From: an uncultured Candidatus Actinomarina sp. | GTDB taxonomy: Bacteria; Actinomycetota; Acidimicrobiia; Actinomarinales; Actinomarinaceae | Assembly (NCBI GenBank): GCA_902576605.1 | Contig: CACGVI010000009.1 | Span: 1-38,688 of the forward strand | Direction: 5' to 3' | DNA: 38,688 nt | Part shown: piece by piece, positions 20,001 to 32,231 of the stretch | Position numbering within the stretch: position 1 is the first letter of the stretch | Layout of the letters: every line of letters begins with the position of its first letter | Program-made: the position numbers and the translations under genes | Notes under the pieces: generated by a model | The model's database searches: none | What the model was told of the DNA's origin: nothing | Seen by the model: only the letters and a program-made list of their open reading frames with translations

Positions 20001-20931
20001 AATTTCAGCACAGTCCATTGGTGAGCCTGGAACTCAGTTAACTATGAGAACTTTTCACACAGGTGGTGTGGTAGGTTTAGATATCACATCTGGTTTACCA
20101 AGAATTGTAGAATTATTTGAAGCAAGAACTCCAAAAGGAAAAGCTGTTCTCTCACCTATTCAAGGAAAAGTAAAATCAGTTGAAGTTACACCCGAAGGCA
20201 ATAGAAATGTAATTATTGGAAATGAAAAAGAAGAAGTAGAATTACTTGTTTTAAGAAGACAAACTTTGCTTTCTAATCAAGGAGACAAGGTTGAAGCCGG
20301 GCAGTCGCTTACAACTGGTCCTAAAGATCCTAAAGAAGTTTTACAAATTAATGGTGTAAGAACTTGTCAAGAATATTTGGTTGATGAAGTCCAAAAAACT
20401 TATAGAGACCAAGGAGTTGAAGTTCATGACAAGCATGTTGAAATGATAGTTCGTCAAATGTTAAGAAGAGTAAGAATCGTTAAATCAAACAATTCAGACT
20501 TTTTACCAAATGAACTTGTTGATTCAACTTTATTTAGAAAGACTAATCAAGAATTAGTCAAAAACGGGAAAGTACCTGCTGAGGGTAGACCAGAGCTTAT
20601 GGGTATCACAAAAGCTAGCCTTGCAACAGACTCATGGTTGTCAGCTGCCTCTTTCCAAGAAACTACAAGAGTACTCACCGAAGCCGCAATGAAAAGAAGT
20701 AATGACTCTCTTTCAGGCTTAAAAGAGAATGTTATTATTGGAACACTAATTCCTGCCGGAACTGGTTCCAATGCTTATCAAAGTATGAAACCTTCTCTTC
20801 CAGATGCTCCCGTAGTTTCTGAATTAGGATTTATGGAGCCAACTTCTGAGGATTCAGAAGACGAAGCTTTACCAAATCCTGCACAATGGCTAGCTATGTT
20901 AGGTGATGAAAATGAAGTGGAGGATGAGTAA
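17017..20931 (+). CDS. rpoC: DNA-directed RNA polymerase subunit beta'
   Basis: 1304 aa. [23 protein letters not shown] catalytic motif, N-terminal zinc site [21 protein letters not shown]-terminal [29 protein letters not shown]. Confidence 0.98.
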   Translation: MDKVFDELSISLATSDQMRSWSFGEVKKPETINYRTLKPEKDGLFDERIFGPTKDWECSCGRYKRIRYRGIVCERCGVEVTRREVRRERMGHIELAAPVTHIWYFKGVPSRLGYFLDMSPKELEKVIYFAAYLVVSIDSKKRTKDLAELEEAVVAEVEIVNEDFEEWEQKRIKQMDTEIKAMENAKIPEPEIQIRKKEVEKEIKQKKAKSDAEIKVIEEAFSTLKTLKPKTLIENDTLWREMIDKYDEYFTGGMGAEAVRELVQLVDLKAEMEKLETDLDSKSAQRRQRAIQRMKVIKPFADGKNPPEAMILEVVPVIPPELRPMVQLDGGRFATSDLNDLYRRLINRNNRLKKLIELGAPDIIISNEKRMLQESVDALFDNGRRGRAVAGAGGRGLKSLSDMLKGKQGRFRQNLLGKRVDYSARSVIVVGPHLELQQCGLPKMMALELFKPFVMKRLVELGLAQNIKSAKRMVERSRAQVWDVLAEVIEEHPVLLNRAPTLHRLGIQAFEPILVEGKAIQVHPLVCEAFNADFDGDQMAVHVPLSAEAQAEARVLMLSTNNVLSPASGNPIVSPSQDMVIGLYYITECHEDLETAKFNFVDFNEAQVAYENGHIGLQTPINVRVGDLAGNPEMHSELKGRFSELLTDQPIDGNQLMQTTLGRLHFNSIMPTDFPYIQASVRKPEMKKIISEVIERYNKAELRIFLDSMKSVGFTFGAKAGLTVAMNDVKTPPSKNQILEKYEAEAEKVEKLFLDDIITETERKQKIIEIWNEATDQVQYAMSAELEAEQFNPVDMMVKSGARGNMMQVRQLAGMRGLVANPKGDIIERPIKSNFREGMSVLEYFISTHGARKGLADTALRTADSGYLTRRLVDVAAGIVVKDLGDENIDWRGTNKKVVIDGKLSRYLHSTLYGRVLAEDIKVDKKVVEMENGTKLSKGTYIDAEVLDGIAKSGVEDVRVLSPFNSLNPESMDPLCYGFSLATGKPVEVGEAVGIISAQSIGEPGTQLTMRTFHTGGVVGLDITSGLPRIVELFEARTPKGKAVLSPIQGKVKSVEVTPEGNRNVIIGNEKEEVELLVLRRQTLLSNQGDKVEAGQSLTTGPKDPKEVLQINGVRTCQEYLVDEVQKTYRDQGVEVHDKHVEMIVRQMLRRVRIVKSNNSDFLPNELVDSTLFRKTNQELVKNGKVPAEGRPELMGITKASLATDSWLSAASFQETTRVLTEAAMKRSNDSLSGLKENVIIGTLIPAGTGSNAYQSMKPSLPDAPVVSELGFMEPTSEDSEDEALPNPAQWLAMLGDENEVEDE

Positions 20932-20950
20932 AAAACTTATAAAAATAAGG

Positions 20951-20979
20951 TTGTTGTAAGTTTAAATTCGTCATATACT
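20951..20979 (+). promoter_or_regulatory. Putative promoter for rpsL-rpsG-fusA-tuf
   Basis: TTGTTG (20951-20956), 17-nt spacer, TATACT (20974-20979) in the rpoC-rpsL gap. Confidence 0.5.
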
Positions 20980-21025
20980 TCTTTTTCGGTAAGCCAAATA
21001 AGTAAATTTTTAGATTGGAATAACT

Positions 21026-21394
21026 ATGCCTACAACGCAACAGTTGGTAAGAAAAGGTAGAAAGTCTAAAGTGTCAAAAGAAAAGACACCTGGACTAAAA
21101 GGATCGCCTCAGCGTAGAGGTGTATGTACACGCGTGTACACTGTTACTCCAAAAAAACCAAACTCTGCTTTGCGTAAAGTTTGTAGAGTTAGGCTTTCAA
21201 CAGGTACAGAAGTAACTGCTTATATACCTGGTGAGGGACATAATCTTCAAGAACACTCAATAGTTTTAGTTAGAGGTGGCAGAGTAAAAGACTTACCTGG
21301 TGTGAGGTATAAAGTTATCAGAGGAGCCCTCGATACAGCTGGCGTTACAGACAGGAAACAAGCTAGGTCGAGGTATGGAAGTAAAAAAGGTTAG
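21026..21394 (+). CDS. rpsL: 30S ribosomal protein S12
   Basis: [15 protein letters not shown]... [19 protein letters not shown]... [18 protein letters not shown]. Confidence 0.98.
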   Translation: MPTTQQLVRKGRKSKVSKEKTPGLKGSPQRRGVCTRVYTVTPKKPNSALRKVCRVRLSTGTEVTAYIPGEGHNLQEHSIVLVRGGRVKDLPGVRYKVIRGALDTAGVTDRKQARSRYGSKKG

Positions 21395-21397
21395 TAA

Positions 21398-21865
21398 ATG
21401 AGAAGAGGACCATCACTAAAGAGAAAGCCAGAACCTGACCCAATCTACAATAGTTTGTTGGTCTCTCAACTTATAAACCAAGTTTTATTAGATGGTAAAA
21501 AAGATTTAGCTAGTAATATTGTTTATTCAGCATTAGAGCTTGTTGAAAAGCAAACTGGTTCAGACCCAATAAATACACTAAAAGATGCTTTTGAAAATGT
21601 CAGGCCACAAATAGAAACAAAATCTAGAAGAGTTGGTGGAACAAATTACCAGGTACCTATGGAAGTTCCTCAAAGAAGAAGTACTACTTTAGCAATACGT
21701 TGGATGGTAGATTCCTCCAGAAAAAGAGGTGAAAAGACCATGTACGAAAGACTTGGGAGAGAAATTTTAGATGCTAGTAATAAAACCGGTGCTTCAGTCA
21801 AAAAAAGAGAAGATGTTCATAAAATGGCAGAATCTAATAGGGCCTTTGCTCATTACAGGTGGTAA
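21398..21865 (+). CDS. rpsG: 30S ribosomal protein S7
   Basis: [46 protein letters not shown]... NRAFAHYRW. Confidence 0.98.
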   Translation: MRRGPSLKRKPEPDPIYNSLLVSQLINQVLLDGKKDLASNIVYSALELVEKQTGSDPINTLKDAFENVRPQIETKSRRVGGTNYQVPMEVPQRRSTTLAIRWMVDSSRKRGEKTMYERLGREILDASNKTGASVKKREDVHKMAESNRAFAHYRW

Positions 21866-21868
21866 TTA

Positions 21869-23956
21869 ATGACTAGAGAAGTAGATTTAAACAACTTAAG
21901 AAACATCGGAATTATGGCTCATATTGATGCCGGTAAGACAACTCTTACCGAAAGAATCTTATATTATACAGGTAAAACTTACAAGATTGGTGAAGTCCAT
22001 GATGGTGCTGCTGTAATGGATTGGATGGAGCAAGAGCAAGAAAGGGGTATTACTATTACCTCAGCTGCTACAACATGCAGTTGGAACAAGCACACTATCA
22101 ATATAATTGATACACCAGGCCACGTTGACTTTACTGTTGAAGTTGAGAGGTCTTTAAGAGTTCTTGATGGCGCAGTTGCTGTGTTTGATGGAGTTGCAGG
22201 AGTTGAACCACAATCAGAAACAGTATGGAGGCAGGCTGATAAATATAATGTTCCAAGGATTTGTTTTGTTAATAAACTAGATAGAACTGGTGCAGATTTT
22301 GATTTCGATGTCCAATCAATTATTGACAGGCTAGAAGCAAAACCAGCAGTTTTACATATCCCTATTGGTTCAGAAGCAGACTTCGTTGGTGTTATTGATT
22401 TGGTAGAAATGAAATCTCACACATGGTCTAAAGATGATGGTTCTGAATGGGACATTAATGATATTCCCGAAGACATGCTTGACGAAGCCAACTCCAAAAG
22501 GCAACAACTTTTAGATGTTGTTGCTGAAGCAGATGATGATGTGTTAGAAAAATATTTTGCTGACGAAGAGCTCACTGTTGAAGATATTAAAAAAGCAATT
22601 AGAAAAGGCACTTTAGAAGGTATGTTTGTGCCTGTTCTTGCTGGAAGCGCATTCAAAAATAAAGGAGTCCAGCTCTTACTTGATGCAGTTGTTGATTATT
22701 TACCGTCACCCTTAGATATTGAAGATGTAACAGGTTTTAAGCCTGGAGATGAAGAAAATGAACTTTCAAGATCTCATAGTGACGAAGATCCTTTTTCTGC
22801 ATTAGCTTTCAAAGTAGTAAGTGATCCGCATGTAGGTAAGCTTACATATTTTAGGGTTTACTCAGGAACTCTTAATAAAGGTGACAAAGTAACCAATACT
22901 ACAACTGGAAAAGAAGAAAGATTAGGAAGAATCCTGAGGATGCACTCTAATTCAAGGGAGGATATTGATTTTATTTGTGCAGGAGATATTGTTGCAGGAG
23001 TTGGTCTAAAGAATGCAAAAACAGGAGACACTTTATCTGATTCTTCTCAATTAATACAGTTAGAGTCAATGACTTTTCCTGAACCTGTCATATCTGTCGC
23101 AATTGAGCCAAAATCAAAAGCTGATGAAGAAAAATTATCAGAAGGTTTACAAAAACTAGCTGAAGAAGACCCAACATTCCGTGTTCAATCTGATGAAGAA
23201 ACTGGACAAACAATAATATCTGGAATGGGAGAATTACATCTAGACATATTAGTGGATAGATTAAAAAGGGAATTTAAAGTCGAAGCAAATATTGGAAAAC
23301 CCCAAGTTGCTTACCGAGAGGCTTTAAAGAAGAAAACAGATGTTGAAGCAAAATATATAAGACAAAGCGGTGGTCGTGGTCAATATGGTCACGTGATTAT
23401 GGAATTAGAACCTATAGATGATGGGTATGAATTTGTAGACTTAATCAAAAGCGGAAGAATACCTAAAGAATATATACCATCTGTAAATGCAGGAGTTGAA
23501 GCTGCAATGGAAACAGGAGTTTTAGCCGGATATCCATTAGTAAATATAAGAGCAACCCTTAAGGATGGAACTTATCACGATGTTGATTCTTCTGAAATGG
23601 CCTTCAAAATTGCTGGTTCAATGGCACTTAAAGACGGTGCTAAAAAAGCTGGTGTTAAATTGCTCGAACCAGTTATGACTGTAGAGGTGGTAACACCGGA
23701 AGATTTCATGGGAGATGTTGTCGGAGATCTTTCCTCAAGAAGAGGAAAGATAGCTGAAATGGAGCAAAGAGGATCTGCAAAGGTCGTTAATGCAAAAGTA
23801 CCATTATCAGAAATGTTTGGGTACGCAACTGATTTGCGTTCTCGAACACAAGGCCGTGCAACATTTACGATGCAGTTTGATAGTTATGAAGACGTACCAG
23901 ACAGCATAACTAAAGAAATAACTGCGAGTATTCGTGGAGTAGAGGTAGAAGTTTAA
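21869..23956 (+). CDS. fusA: Elongation factor G
   Basis: [58 protein letters not shown]. Confidence 0.98.
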   Translation: MTREVDLNNLRNIGIMAHIDAGKTTLTERILYYTGKTYKIGEVHDGAAVMDWMEQEQERGITITSAATTCSWNKHTINIIDTPGHVDFTVEVERSLRVLDGAVAVFDGVAGVEPQSETVWRQADKYNVPRICFVNKLDRTGADFDFDVQSIIDRLEAKPAVLHIPIGSEADFVGVIDLVEMKSHTWSKDDGSEWDINDIPEDMLDEANSKRQQLLDVVAEADDDVLEKYFADEELTVEDIKKAIRKGTLEGMFVPVLAGSAFKNKGVQLLLDAVVDYLPSPLDIEDVTGFKPGDEENELSRSHSDEDPFSALAFKVVSDPHVGKLTYFRVYSGTLNKGDKVTNTTTGKEERLGRILRMHSNSREDIDFICAGDIVAGVGLKNAKTGDTLSDSSQLIQLESMTFPEPVISVAIEPKSKADEEKLSEGLQKLAEEDPTFRVQSDEETGQTIISGMGELHLDILVDRLKREFKVEANIGKPQVAYREALKKKTDVEAKYIRQSGGRGQYGHVIMELEPIDDGYEFVDLIKSGRIPKEYIPSVNAGVEAAMETGVLAGYPLVNIRATLKDGTYHDVDSSEMAFKIAGSMALKDGAKKAGVKLLEPVMTVEVVTPEDFMGDVVGDLSSRRGKIAEMEQRGSAKVVNAKVPLSEMFGYATDLRSRTQGRATFTMQFDSYEDVPDSITKEITASIRGVEVEV

Positions 23957-23993
23957 ACCTTAATAGGTTTAGATTTAAAAAAAAGGAGAAAAT

Positions 23994-25178
23994 ATGTCAA
24001 AGGAAAAATTTGACCGTAGCAAGCCTCATGTGAACGTTGGTACAATGGGACACATTGACCACGGTAAAACTACATTGACGGCCGCTATTACAAAAGTTTT
24101 AGCTGATGCTGGTTCAGGCGACGTTACAGCTTTTGAAGATATTGACAAAGCCCCTGAAGAGAGGGAAAGAGGAATCACTATCCAGATTGCTCACGTTGAG
24201 TATGAAACTGAAAACAGACATTATGCTCACGTAGACATGCCTGGTCACGCTGATTATGTTAAAAACATGATTACAGGTGCAGCTCAAGTTGATGGAGCAA
24301 TTTTGGTAGTTTCTGCAGCAGATGGTCCTATGCCACAAACTAGAGAGCACGTACTTCTAGCAAGACAAGTTGGTGTACCGGCCATTGCAGTATTTCTTAA
24401 CAAAGTCGATCAAGTTGATGATGATGAACTTTTAGATCTTGTAGAAATGGAAGTTAGAGAATTATTAAACGAGTATGACTTTCCAGGTGACGATGTTCCT
24501 GTAGTAAAAGGTTCAGCACTTGCCGCTCTTGAAGGAAAAGAAGAGGGTATCAATGCTGTTAAGGAATTAATGGACCAAGTTGATTCATATATAGAAGAAC
24601 CAACAAGAATTGTCGACAAACCATTTTTGATGCCTGTTGAAGACGTATTCTCAATTACTGGTAGAGGTACTGTTGTAACAGGAAGAATTGAACAAGGTAT
24701 TGTTAACGTTAACGAAGAAGTTGAGATTGTTGGAATTAGGGAAACTTCTAAATCAGTTTGTACTGGTGTTGAGATGTTTAGAAAGCTTCTTGATGAAGGT
24801 AGAGCAGGTGACAACGTTGGTCTTCTCTTACGTGGAGTTGATAAAGATGATGTTGAAAGAGGACAGGTTATTGCAAAACCTGGCTCAATAACACCTCATA
24901 CAAAGTTTGAGGCAGAAGTTTATGTTCTCACTAAAGAAGAAGGTGGAAGACACAATCCATTTTTCAAAGGATATAGACCGCAATTCTATTTCAGAACAAC
25001 TGACGTTACTGGAGAAGTAACTCTTAGTGAAGGTACTGAAATGGTTATGCCTGGTGACAACGTTTCTATCTCGGTAGAACTCATTTCTCCAATTGCAATG
25101 GAAGAGGGAGTGAAGTTCGCAATTAGAGAAGGCGGTAGAACTGTTGGAGCTGGTCAGGTGACAAAAGTTATCGAGTAA
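23994..25178 (+). CDS. tuf: Elongation factor Tu
   Basis: [25 protein letters not shown]... [43 protein letters not shown]. Confidence 0.98.
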   Translation: MSKEKFDRSKPHVNVGTMGHIDHGKTTLTAAITKVLADAGSGDVTAFEDIDKAPEERERGITIQIAHVEYETENRHYAHVDMPGHADYVKNMITGAAQVDGAILVVSAADGPMPQTREHVLLARQVGVPAIAVFLNKVDQVDDDELLDLVEMEVRELLNEYDFPGDDVPVVKGSALAALEGKEEGINAVKELMDQVDSYIEEPTRIVDKPFLMPVEDVFSITGRGTVVTGRIEQGIVNVNEEVEIVGIRETSKSVCTGVEMFRKLLDEGRAGDNVGLLLRGVDKDDVERGQVIAKPGSITPHTKFEAEVYVLTKEEGGRHNPFFKGYRPQFYFRTTDVTGEVTLSEGTEMVMPGDNVSISVELISPIAMEEGVKFAIREGGRTVGAGQVTKVIE

Positions 25179-25186
25179 TAAAAACT

Positions 25187-25221
25187 AACCGGGAGTAGAA
25201 TTTACACTCCCGGTTTTTTTT
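25187..25221 (+). terminator. Rho-independent terminator or attenuator between tuf and rpsJ
   Basis: AACCGGGAGT (25187-25196)/ACTCCCGGTT (25206-25215), 9-nt loop, T-run to 25221. Confidence 0.85.
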
Positions 25222-25230
25222 GAGGGAAAA

Positions 25231-25542
25231 ATGGCAAAAGGACAACAAATTAGAATAAAGCTAAAAGCTTACGACAACTATGTTGTTGATGAATCTGCAC
25301 GTAAAATTGCTGAAACAGTTTTAAAAACGCAAGCCAAAGTTAAAGGCCCTGTGCCTTTGCCAACTCAAATACATAGATATTGTGTAATCAGGTCACCTCA
25401 CGTAGATAAAAAGTCACGAGAACATTTTGAAATGAGAATTCATAAACGATTGATTGATATAGTTGAACCTACCCCAAAGACAGTTGATTCCCTTATGAGA
25501 CTTGATCTGCCAGCTGGTGTTGAAGTTGAGATTAAATTATGA
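25231..25542 (+). CDS. rpsJ: 30S ribosomal protein S10
   Basis: [71 protein letters not shown]. Confidence 0.98.
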   Translation: MAKGQQIRIKLKAYDNYVVDESARKIAETVLKTQAKVKGPVPLPTQIHRYCVIRSPHVDKKSREHFEMRIHKRLIDIVEPTPKTVDSLMRLDLPAGVEVEIKL

Positions 25543-26171
25543 ACACTTTAATAGCGAGAAAAGTAGGCATGACTCAGATATTTGATGAAAATTCTAATGC
25601 TCTAGGAGTTACCATTCTAGATGTTTCAGATTGTAGAGTAGTACAGATAAAAAACAACGAAGTAGATGGATATAGTGCAGCCCAGCTTACGATAGGAAAT
25701 AAAAAAAATTCTACTAAACCTCTCCAAAATCATTTCAAAAAACATAACTCTGAACCTGGAGAAATTGTTTTTGAAGTTGAAATAGATGAAAGTTTTGAAT
25801 TAGATCCTGGCTCCTTAGTAAAAGTTTCAGACGTGTTCGAGGTAGGACAAAAAGTTGACATTTCGGGTATTTCAAAAGGAAAAGGTTTTGCTGGAGTAAT
25901 GAAAAGGCATAATTTTTCAGGCCAAAAAGCTAGCCACGGTGTTCATAAAGTGCATAGAGCAGGTGGTTCTATTGGTAACGCTTCATATCCAGGTCACGTA
26001 TTTAAAGGTCAAAAAATGGCTGGAAGAATGGGAAATGAAAAGTCAACAATACAATCAGTGACCATAGTCGGTCTCAATGAAGAAAAAAATTACTTATTTG
26101 TAAACGGTTCAGTACCTGGTAACAAGGGAAACATTGTAAAAGTTCAAAAGGCTGTAAAGGTAAAACAATGA
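25539..26171 (+). CDS. rplC: 50S ribosomal protein L3
   Basis: [15 protein letters not shown]... [35 protein letters not shown]. Confidence 0.97.
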   Translation: MNTLIARKVGMTQIFDENSNALGVTILDVSDCRVVQIKNNEVDGYSAAQLTIGNKKNSTKPLQNHFKKHNSEPGEIVFEVEIDESFELDPGSLVKVSDVFEVGQKVDISGISKGKGFAGVMKRHNFSGQKASHGVHKVHRAGGSIGNASYPGHVFKGQKMAGRMGNEKSTIQSVTIVGLNEEKNYLFVNGSVPGNKGNIVKVQKAVKVKQ

Positions 26172-26788
26172 GTGTAAAATTAGATACCTTAAATACAAAA
26201 GAAAACAAAGTTTCAAAAAAACAATACAAATTTGAACCCATTGATGATATAAATATTGGCCTTTTACATCAAGTTGTGAAGGGAAGTAGGACAAACTTTA
26301 GAAATAACAATGCTTCAGTTAAAACTAGGGCTCAAGTTTCTGGTACTGGTGCAAAACCTTGGGCTCAAAAAGGAACAGGCCGTGCTCGTCAAGGTTCTTT
26401 AAGATCTCCACAATTTGTTGGTGGTGGTGTTGCTCACGGTCCTGGAACTAGGGTGTATAAAGACAGGACACCAAAAAAAATGAAAAGCAAGGCATTAGCC
26501 ATGGCGATTTCTCAAAGAATTTCAGAAGAATCAGTGTTTGTCATTGATGGGAATGGTATAGACTCTCCATCTACTAAATTAGCTGCTTTAGCCATAAAAG
26601 AATTTGATATTAAAAGAAGCTTTACATTGGTTTATTCTGATGAAGACGAAGTTTTATTCAAGTCATTCAGAAATTTGGAAGAATCAAAATTAGTTTCTGT
26701 AAGTAAAGTTGCTGCAATTGATATCATATCAACCGATGATACAATTTTTTCTGCAAACGCTATTTCAAAATATTTGGGGGGTAAATAA
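26168..26788 (+). CDS. rplD: 50S ribosomal protein L4
   Basis: TRAQVSGTGAKPWAQKGTGRARQGSLRSPQFVGGGVAHGP. Confidence 0.97.
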   Translation: MSVKLDTLNTKENKVSKKQYKFEPIDDINIGLLHQVVKGSRTNFRNNNASVKTRAQVSGTGAKPWAQKGTGRARQGSLRSPQFVGGGVAHGPGTRVYKDRTPKKMKSKALAMAISQRISEESVFVIDGNGIDSPSTKLAALAIKEFDIKRSFTLVYSDEDEVLFKSFRNLEESKLVSVSKVAAIDIISTDDTIFSANAISKYLGGK

Positions 26789-27075
26789 TGAAATACCTTG
26801 AAGATGTATTGATTGCCCCTGTTATTTCTGAAAAATCGTATGACAGAATTTCTGACTCAAATTCTTATACATTTTTTGTTCACCCAAAAACCGACAAGCC
26901 TCAAATCAAAAAAGCCGTTGAACAGATGTTTGATGTAAATGTACTCAGAGTTAACACAATGTACCGCAAAGGTAAGAAGAAAAGATTTGGATATGTATTT
27001 GGCCAGCAAAGTACTAGAAAAATAGCAATAGTTACACTTTCTGAAGGTGAAACTATTGAGGCTTTTGGAGTTTAA
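26788..27075 (+). CDS. rplW: 50S ribosomal protein L23
   Basis: [51 protein letters not shown]. Confidence 0.97.
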   Translation: MKYLEDVLIAPVISEKSYDRISDSNSYTFFVHPKTDKPQIKKAVEQMFDVNVLRVNTMYRKGKKKRFGYVFGQQSTRKIAIVTLSEGETIEAFGV

Positions 27076-27077
27076 TT

Positions 27078-27911
27078 ATGGGTTCAAAAAAAATTCGACC
27101 AGTAACTCCAGGCATGAGAGGCCAGGTTTCAACAGATTTTAAAGACATTACAAAAAAGAAGCCTGAAAAGTCTTTGTTACAGTCTAAAAAATCTTCTGGT
27201 GGAAGAAATAATAAGGGTCGAATTACATCTCGCCATAGAGGCGGCGGACATAAACAAAAGTATAGAGTTATAGATTTTAAGAGAATTAAAGATGGAATTC
27301 CAGCAAGAGTAGCTGGCATAGAATATGATCCAAACAGGAATGCAAGAATAGCACTACTTCATTATGTTGATGGCGAAAAAGCTTACATCATCGCTCCAGA
27401 TGGAGTTGAAGTTGATTCAATTATCGAGTCAGGTTCTAAAGCAGATATAAAAGATGGAAACTGTCTTCCACTAAGAAATATTCCTGCTGGTACATTTGTT
27501 CATGCTGTTGAGTTAAGACCTGGTGGGGGAGCCAAAATGGCTCGATCTGCCGGTTCTTCAGTGCAGTTAATGAGCAAAGAAGGTGACAATGCGTTATTAA
27601 GACTTCCATCTGGTGAAATGAGAAATGTTCCTATGGACTGTAGAGCAACTGTCGGAACTGTCGGTAATGCTGAGGCAGAATTAACAAAGTTAGGAAAAGC
27701 TGGACGAAATAGATGGAAAGGTGTCAGGCCACAGACCAGAGGTGTTGCTATGAACCCTGTTGATCACCCACTTGGTGGTGGAGAAGGTAAATCTTCTGGA
27801 GGTCGTGTTCCTGTAAGCCCATGGGGGAAACCAGAGAAAAAGACTAGAAACAAAAATAAATATAGCAATAAGTCGATTGTTAGACGTAGATCTCAAAAGG
27901 GAAGAAACTAA
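27078..27911 (+). CDS. rplB: 50S ribosomal protein L2
   Basis: [26 protein letters not shown]... [31 protein letters not shown]. Confidence 0.98.
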   Translation: MGSKKIRPVTPGMRGQVSTDFKDITKKKPEKSLLQSKKSSGGRNNKGRITSRHRGGGHKQKYRVIDFKRIKDGIPARVAGIEYDPNRNARIALLHYVDGEKAYIIAPDGVEVDSIIESGSKADIKDGNCLPLRNIPAGTFVHAVELRPGGGAKMARSAGSSVQLMSKEGDNALLRLPSGEMRNVPMDCRATVGTVGNAEAELTKLGKAGRNRWKGVRPQTRGVAMNPVDHPLGGGEGKSSGGRVPVSPWGKPEKKTRNKNKYSNKSIVRRRSQKGRN

Positions 27912-27912
27912 T

Positions 27913-28176
27913 ATGTCAAGAAGTTTAAGAAAAGGACCATTTGTTGATGAACATCTACTAAAAAAAGTAGAAGAAGCTCAAAATACAGGCAACAAGGGCG
28001 TCATAAAGACATGGAGCCGTCGCTCAACTGTTGTCCCTGAAATGGTTGGTTTAACAATAGCTGTACACAACGGTAGACAACATTTACCAGTATTTATAAC
28101 AGAAGCAATGGTTGGTCACAAACTAGGAGAGTTTTCACCAACAAGAACATTCAAAGGACACCCAGGACAAAACTAA
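27913..28176 (+). CDS. rpsS: 30S ribosomal protein S19
   Basis: [23 protein letters not shown]... start moved to ATG 27913. The track start at 27877 lies within rplB. Confidence 0.97.
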   Translation: MSRSLRKGPFVDEHLLKKVEEAQNTGNKGVIKTWSRRSTVVPEMVGLTIAVHNGRQHLPVFITEAMVGHKLGEFSPTRTFKGHPGQN

Positions 28177-28523
28177 TGGAAAAAACAACTGTAAAAGCAC
28201 AAAGTAAATATTTAAGACAATCTCCTTACAAAATGAGACTTGTTTTGAATCTCATTAGAGGGCTTGATGTACAAGATGCTTTAAATGTATTAACTTTTAC
28301 AAAAAGAAAAGCGGCAACTGAAATAAAACAGCTCCTCGAAAGTGCTATTGCAAATGCTGAAGCAAACTATAATTTAAATTCTTCTGATTTATATATTTCA
28401 AAAGCAATTGCTAATGAAGGGCCAACACTAAAAAGATTTAGACCACGTGCAAGAGGTAGGGCTGGAAGAATTAATAAGAGAACTACCCATTTACTAATTG
28501 AGCTAGAAAGTGTGGGTGAATAA
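28176..28523 (+). CDS. rplV: 50S ribosomal protein L22
   Basis: [57 protein letters not shown]. Confidence 0.97.
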   Translation: MEKTTVKAQSKYLRQSPYKMRLVLNLIRGLDVQDALNVLTFTKRKAATEIKQLLESAIANAEANYNLNSSDLYISKAIANEGPTLKRFRPRARGRAGRINKRTTHLLIELESVGE

Positions 28524-29422
28524 TGGGTCAAAAAACACATCCATACGCATTTAGAATTGGTATTGTAAACGACTGGAAATCTCGTTGGTTTAACAGCAAA
28601 GATTACAAAGACTTGGTTAATCAAGATTATCAAATTAGAGACTTTCTATCACAACAGCTTCCTAAGGCTGCTGTCTCTCGTATCGATATTGAAAGAAGAG
28701 ACAAAGGAGGAACATTAACTGTAGACATACATACAGCTAGACCAGGTGTTGTAATCGGCCGTAAAGGTGTTGAAGCAGACAGATTAAGAAAAGGAATTGA
28801 AAAGCTATCTAAGCAGCCAGTAAAGCTAAATATATTAGAAATCAGAGAAGCAGAATTAGACGCCCAACTTTTGGCTAGAGGTATAGCAGACCAATTAGAA
28901 AACAGAGTAGCTTTTAGAAGAGCTATGAAAAGAGCTGTTACTGCTGCATTAAAAGCTGGTGCTGAAGGTGTCAGAGTTGAATGTTCAGGAAGACTTGGTG
29001 GAGCAGAAATGGGAAGAAGGGAATGGTACAGAGAAGGAAGAGTGCCTTTACATACATTACGTGCCGACATAGATTTCGGAAGAGCAGCAGCACACACTAC
29101 AGTTGGAGCAATTGGTGTAAAAGTTTGGGTCTATAAAGGTGATGTTGTTGGTTCGAACAAACTTAGACAAGAAAAAATATCTGCGGAAGCAAACCTAGCC
29201 AGTGGCGGTCCAGCAGCTGGAAGAGTTAAATCAGTTAAATCAAGAGCGGAAGCTGCTGTTGGAGAAAAGAAAGAATCAAAAATATTAGAAGCTGGCGGTG
29301 GTAAAAAAGCTAATGAGGAACAAGCATCAAAGATAGTTGAAGCTGGTGGAGGCAAAAAAATTACGAAAGAAGATGCTCAAGCAAAGTTTGAAGAAGAAAA
29401 ATCAATTTTAGAAGAAGAGTAA
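28523..29422 (+). CDS. rpsC: 30S ribosomal protein S3 with repeated C-terminal tail
   Basis: [23 protein letters not shown]... [20 protein letters not shown]... C-terminal tail holds a tandem 17-aa repeat. Confidence 0.97.
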   Translation: MGQKTHPYAFRIGIVNDWKSRWFNSKDYKDLVNQDYQIRDFLSQQLPKAAVSRIDIERRDKGGTLTVDIHTARPGVVIGRKGVEADRLRKGIEKLSKQPVKLNILEIREAELDAQLLARGIADQLENRVAFRRAMKRAVTAALKAGAEGVRVECSGRLGGAEMGRREWYREGRVPLHTLRADIDFGRAAAHTTVGAIGVKVWVYKGDVVGSNKLRQEKISAEANLASGGPAAGRVKSVKSRAEAAVGEKKESKILEAGGGKKANEEQASKIVEAGGGKKITKEDAQAKFEEEKSILEEE

Positions 29423-29427
29423 AAAAT

Positions 29428-29841
29428 ATGTTAATGCCAAAAAAAACAAAATATAGAAAGTCTTTTCGAGGAAGAAGAAAAGGTAATTCAAAAGGCGGAA
29501 ACGTTGTTGCGTTCGGTGACTTTGGTATACAAGCAGTTGAAACCTCATATGTCACTGCCAGACAAATAGAAGCTGCAAGAATTACAATTACACGAACTAT
29601 GAAGCGTGGCGGTAAAGTATGGATTAATATATTTCCACACAAACCAATTACAAAAAAACCTGCAGAAGTAAGAATGGGATCTGGTAAAGGTAATGTTGAG
29701 TATTATGTGGCAGTTGTTAAGCCGGGTCGTATACTTTTTGAAATATCTGGTGTGCCAGAGGATGTTGCTCGTGAAGCAATGAGAAAAGCAGGCCACAAGT
29801 TACCTATGAAAACCAAATTTGTTATGAGGGATAACGTATGA
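29428..29841 (+). CDS. rplP: 50S ribosomal protein L16
   Basis: [38 protein letters not shown]. Confidence 0.97.
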   Translation: MLMPKKTKYRKSFRGRRKGNSKGGNVVAFGDFGIQAVETSYVTARQIEAARITITRTMKRGGKVWINIFPHKPITKKPAEVRMGSGKGNVEYYVAVVKPGRILFEISGVPEDVAREAMRKAGHKLPMKTKFVMRDNV

Positions 29842-30050
29842 GTGTTAATGATTTAAGAGAACTCTCTGCTCAAGAATTAGAAAATAAAATAGTTGATTTG
29901 AAAAAAGAACTCATGGATACTAGATTCGCACTTGCAACAAGCCAGATTGAAGACACTTCCGTTTTTAAAAAAATTAAAAAAGAGATTGCTCAAGCAAATA
30001 CAGTTTTAACTGAAAAACTAAATGAAATAAATAATGAGGTAACTGAATAA
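29838..30050 (+). CDS. rpmC: 50S ribosomal protein L29
   Basis: [52 protein letters not shown]. Confidence 0.95.
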   Translation: MSVNDLRELSAQELENKIVDLKKELMDTRFALATSQIEDTSVFKKIKKEIAQANTVLTEKLNEINNEVTE

Positions 30051-30313
30051 TGGAAAGTATAGAGAGATCATCAAGAAAAGTAAGGACTGGAATTGTGGTT
30101 TCTGATGCTCGTGAAAAAACTGTAACAGTTGCAATAGAACTTCAATTTCCTCATCCAAAATACAAAAAAATTGTTAAAAAGACAAGAAAATTACATGCTC
30201 ATGATGAAAGTTTTGAAGCAAAGGTAGGCGATACAGTCAAAATAATGGAAACTAAACCATTTTCTAAAACAAAAAAATGGCGTGTCACTGAAGTAGTGGA
30301 GAGGGCAAGATGA
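30050..30313 (+). CDS. rpsQ: 30S ribosomal protein S17
   Basis: [42 protein letters not shown]. Confidence 0.96.
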   Translation: MESIERSSRKVRTGIVVSDAREKTVTVAIELQFPHPKYKKIVKKTRKLHAHDESFEAKVGDTVKIMETKPFSKTKKWRVTEVVERAR

Positions 30314-30678
30314 TTCAAAAAGAATCTAGACTTAAAGTTGCTGATAACTCTGGTGCAAAAGAAGTACTATGTATCAAAGTTAAAGGAAGCTCACGAATTA
30401 GATATGCTGGCCTAGGAGATACTTTTGTTGCTACAGTAAAAGAAGCTATTCCAGGTGGTCAAATTAAAAAAGGTGACATAGTACAAGCTGTTGTTGTCAG
30501 AACTAAGAAAGAAACAAGACGAAAAGATGGAACTTATATTCGTTTTGACGAAAATGCATGTGTAATTATTAATGAACAAGAGCAGCCAAGAGGTACAAGA
30601 ATTTTTGGGCCAGTCGGTAGAGAATTAAGAGAAAAAAAGTTTATGAGAATAGTATCTTTAGCTCCGGAGGTTTTGTAA
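30310..30678 (+). CDS. rplN: 50S ribosomal protein L14
   Basis: [37 protein letters not shown]. Confidence 0.98.
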   Translation: MIQKESRLKVADNSGAKEVLCIKVKGSSRIRYAGLGDTFVATVKEAIPGGQIKKGDIVQAVVVRTKKETRRKDGTYIRFDENACVIINEQEQPRGTRIFGPVGRELREKKFMRIVSLAPEVL

Positions 30679-30980
30679 TGAAAATACAAAAAGGAGACAC
30701 CGTAAAAGTAATATCAGGAAAAGATGCTGGAAAAGAAGGCAAAGTTTTACAAGCATTTCCAAAAAAAGGAACTGTTCTAGTTGAGGGAGTTAATGTAAAT
30801 AAAAAACATCAAAAACCACAAGGTCAAACAATGCAAGGTGGAGTAATTGATAAAAGTATGCCAATAAATGTATCCAATGTTGCATTAGTTGTGAAAAAGA
30901 AATCCGGACGAGTCGGTTATAAGTTTGATAAAAATGGCAAGAAATTTAGAATATTAGTTCAAACAGGTGATGAAGTATGA
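30678..30980 (+). CDS. rplX: 50S ribosomal protein L24
   Basis: [47 protein letters not shown]. Confidence 0.97.
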   Translation: MKIQKGDTVKVISGKDAGKEGKVLQAFPKKGTVLVEGVNVNKKHQKPQGQTMQGGVIDKSMPINVSNVALVVKKKSGRVGYKFDKNGKKFRILVQTGDEV

Positions 30981-31522
30981 TTCCTAGACTAAAAGAACAG
31001 TTTAATACTGAATTGAAGAAAAAGATCATGTCTGATCTTCAATTGGATAATGTAAACGAAATACCAAGTCTTCAAAAAATAATCATCAATATTGGTGATG
31101 GAAAAGCAGCTACTGATGGTAGAGCGCTTGAGTCAATGGTTAATGAATTAACCGCCATTTCTGGACAAAAACCAGTGATTAGAAGAGCAAAAAAATCAAT
31201 TGCAGGATTCAAAATTAGAGAAGGAATGCCAATTGGTACATCTGTTACTTTAAGAGGTGACAGGATGTGGGAATTTTATGATAGGTTTGTCCAGGTTGTA
31301 GTACCCCGAATTCGTGACTTTAGAGGTTTTAATAAAAAATCCTTTGATGGAAACGGAAACTACACACTCGGATTAAATGAACAGTTAGTCTTTCCTGAAG
31401 TTGAATATGACAAGGTAAGAGACATCAGAGGAATGAATATTACAATTTGTACTTCTGCTAACGATAACGAAAAAGGTTATGTATTATTACAATCGCTAGG
31501 ATTTCCATTTAGGGAGAATTAA
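30977..31522 (+). CDS. rplE: 50S ribosomal protein L5
   Basis: [17 protein letters not shown]... FIGRFVQVV-type core ([42 protein letters not shown]). Confidence 0.97.
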   Translation: MIPRLKEQFNTELKKKIMSDLQLDNVNEIPSLQKIIINIGDGKAATDGRALESMVNELTAISGQKPVIRRAKKSIAGFKIREGMPIGTSVTLRGDRMWEFYDRFVQVVVPRIRDFRGFNKKSFDGNGNYTLGLNEQLVFPEVEYDKVRDIRGMNITICTSANDNEKGYVLLQSLGFPFREN

Positions 31523-31524
31523 TT

Positions 31525-31830
31525 ATGGCAAAAACGAGCAAAATAGTAAAAAACAATCAAAGAAAGAGAGCAATCTCAGTCTACGCTGAAAGACGCCAGG
31601 AGTTGCTTAAGATTATTAAAGATCCTAATACATCATATGACGAAAAGCGTGAGGCTCAAAAAAAGATTGCAAAAATGCCCAGAGATGCTTCTGCTACAAG
31701 ACATCGAAACCGATGCGAAGTAACAGGTAGACCTAGAGGCACCCTCAGAAAATTTGGAATGTCAAGAAATACATTTAGAGATTTGGCATTAAAAGGTGAG
31801 TTGCCTGGTATTAAGAAAGCTTCCTGGTAA
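31525..31830 (+). CDS. rpsN: 30S ribosomal protein S14, long zinc-independent (C-minus) form
   Basis: 101 aa ending in [49 protein letters not shown]. No CxxC pairs. Confidence 0.97.
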   Translation: MAKTSKIVKNNQRKRAISVYAERRQELLKIIKDPNTSYDEKREAQKKIAKMPRDASATRHRNRCEVTGRPRGTLRKFGMSRNTFRDLALKGELPGIKKASW

Positions 31831-31832
31831 AA

Positions 31833-32231
31833 ATGAATTCAGACCCAATTTCAGACTTTCTTACAAGAATAAGAAATGCTTCAATGGTTAGTAAGCCAAC
31901 CGTTTCAGTTCCTCATTCAAAGTTCAAACTAGAACTTTCAAAACTTTTAAAGGAAGAAGGATACATTAGTGATGTTAAAGTTTCTGGAGATGGTTCAGGT
32001 AAAAAAATAGAAATAGATTTAAAATATTCTGAAAATGGTTCACCAGTTTTAGCTGGCTTAAACAGACTCAGTAAACCAGGAAGAAGACTTTATGTAGGTT
32101 CTGATTCACTTCCAAGAAACAATGGTGGTTTGGGAACTGTTGTAGTTTCGACTTCAAGAGGCTTATTACCTGATTCTGAAGCTCGAAAAAGAAAACTTGG
32201 TGGAGAATTGATTTGTGAGGTTTGGTCATGA
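31833..32231 (+). CDS. rpsH: 30S ribosomal protein S8
   Basis: DPISDFLTRIRNASMVSKPTVSVPHSKFKLELSKLLKEEGYI... STSRGLLPDSEARKRKLGGELICEVW. Confidence 0.97.
   Translation: MNSDPISDFLTRIRNASMVSKPTVSVPHSKFKLELSKLLKEEGYISDVKVSGDGSGKKIEIDLKYSENGSPVLAGLNRLSKPGRRLYVGSDSLPRNNGGLGTVVVSTSRGLLPDSEARKRKLGGELICEVWS

Noticed and set aside
20932-20950. CTTAT-AAAA-ATAAG hairpin after rpoC considered as a terminator
   Set aside because: It is short, AT-only and has no U-tract. The following promoter-like TTGTTG-17-TATACT is the better-supported feature.
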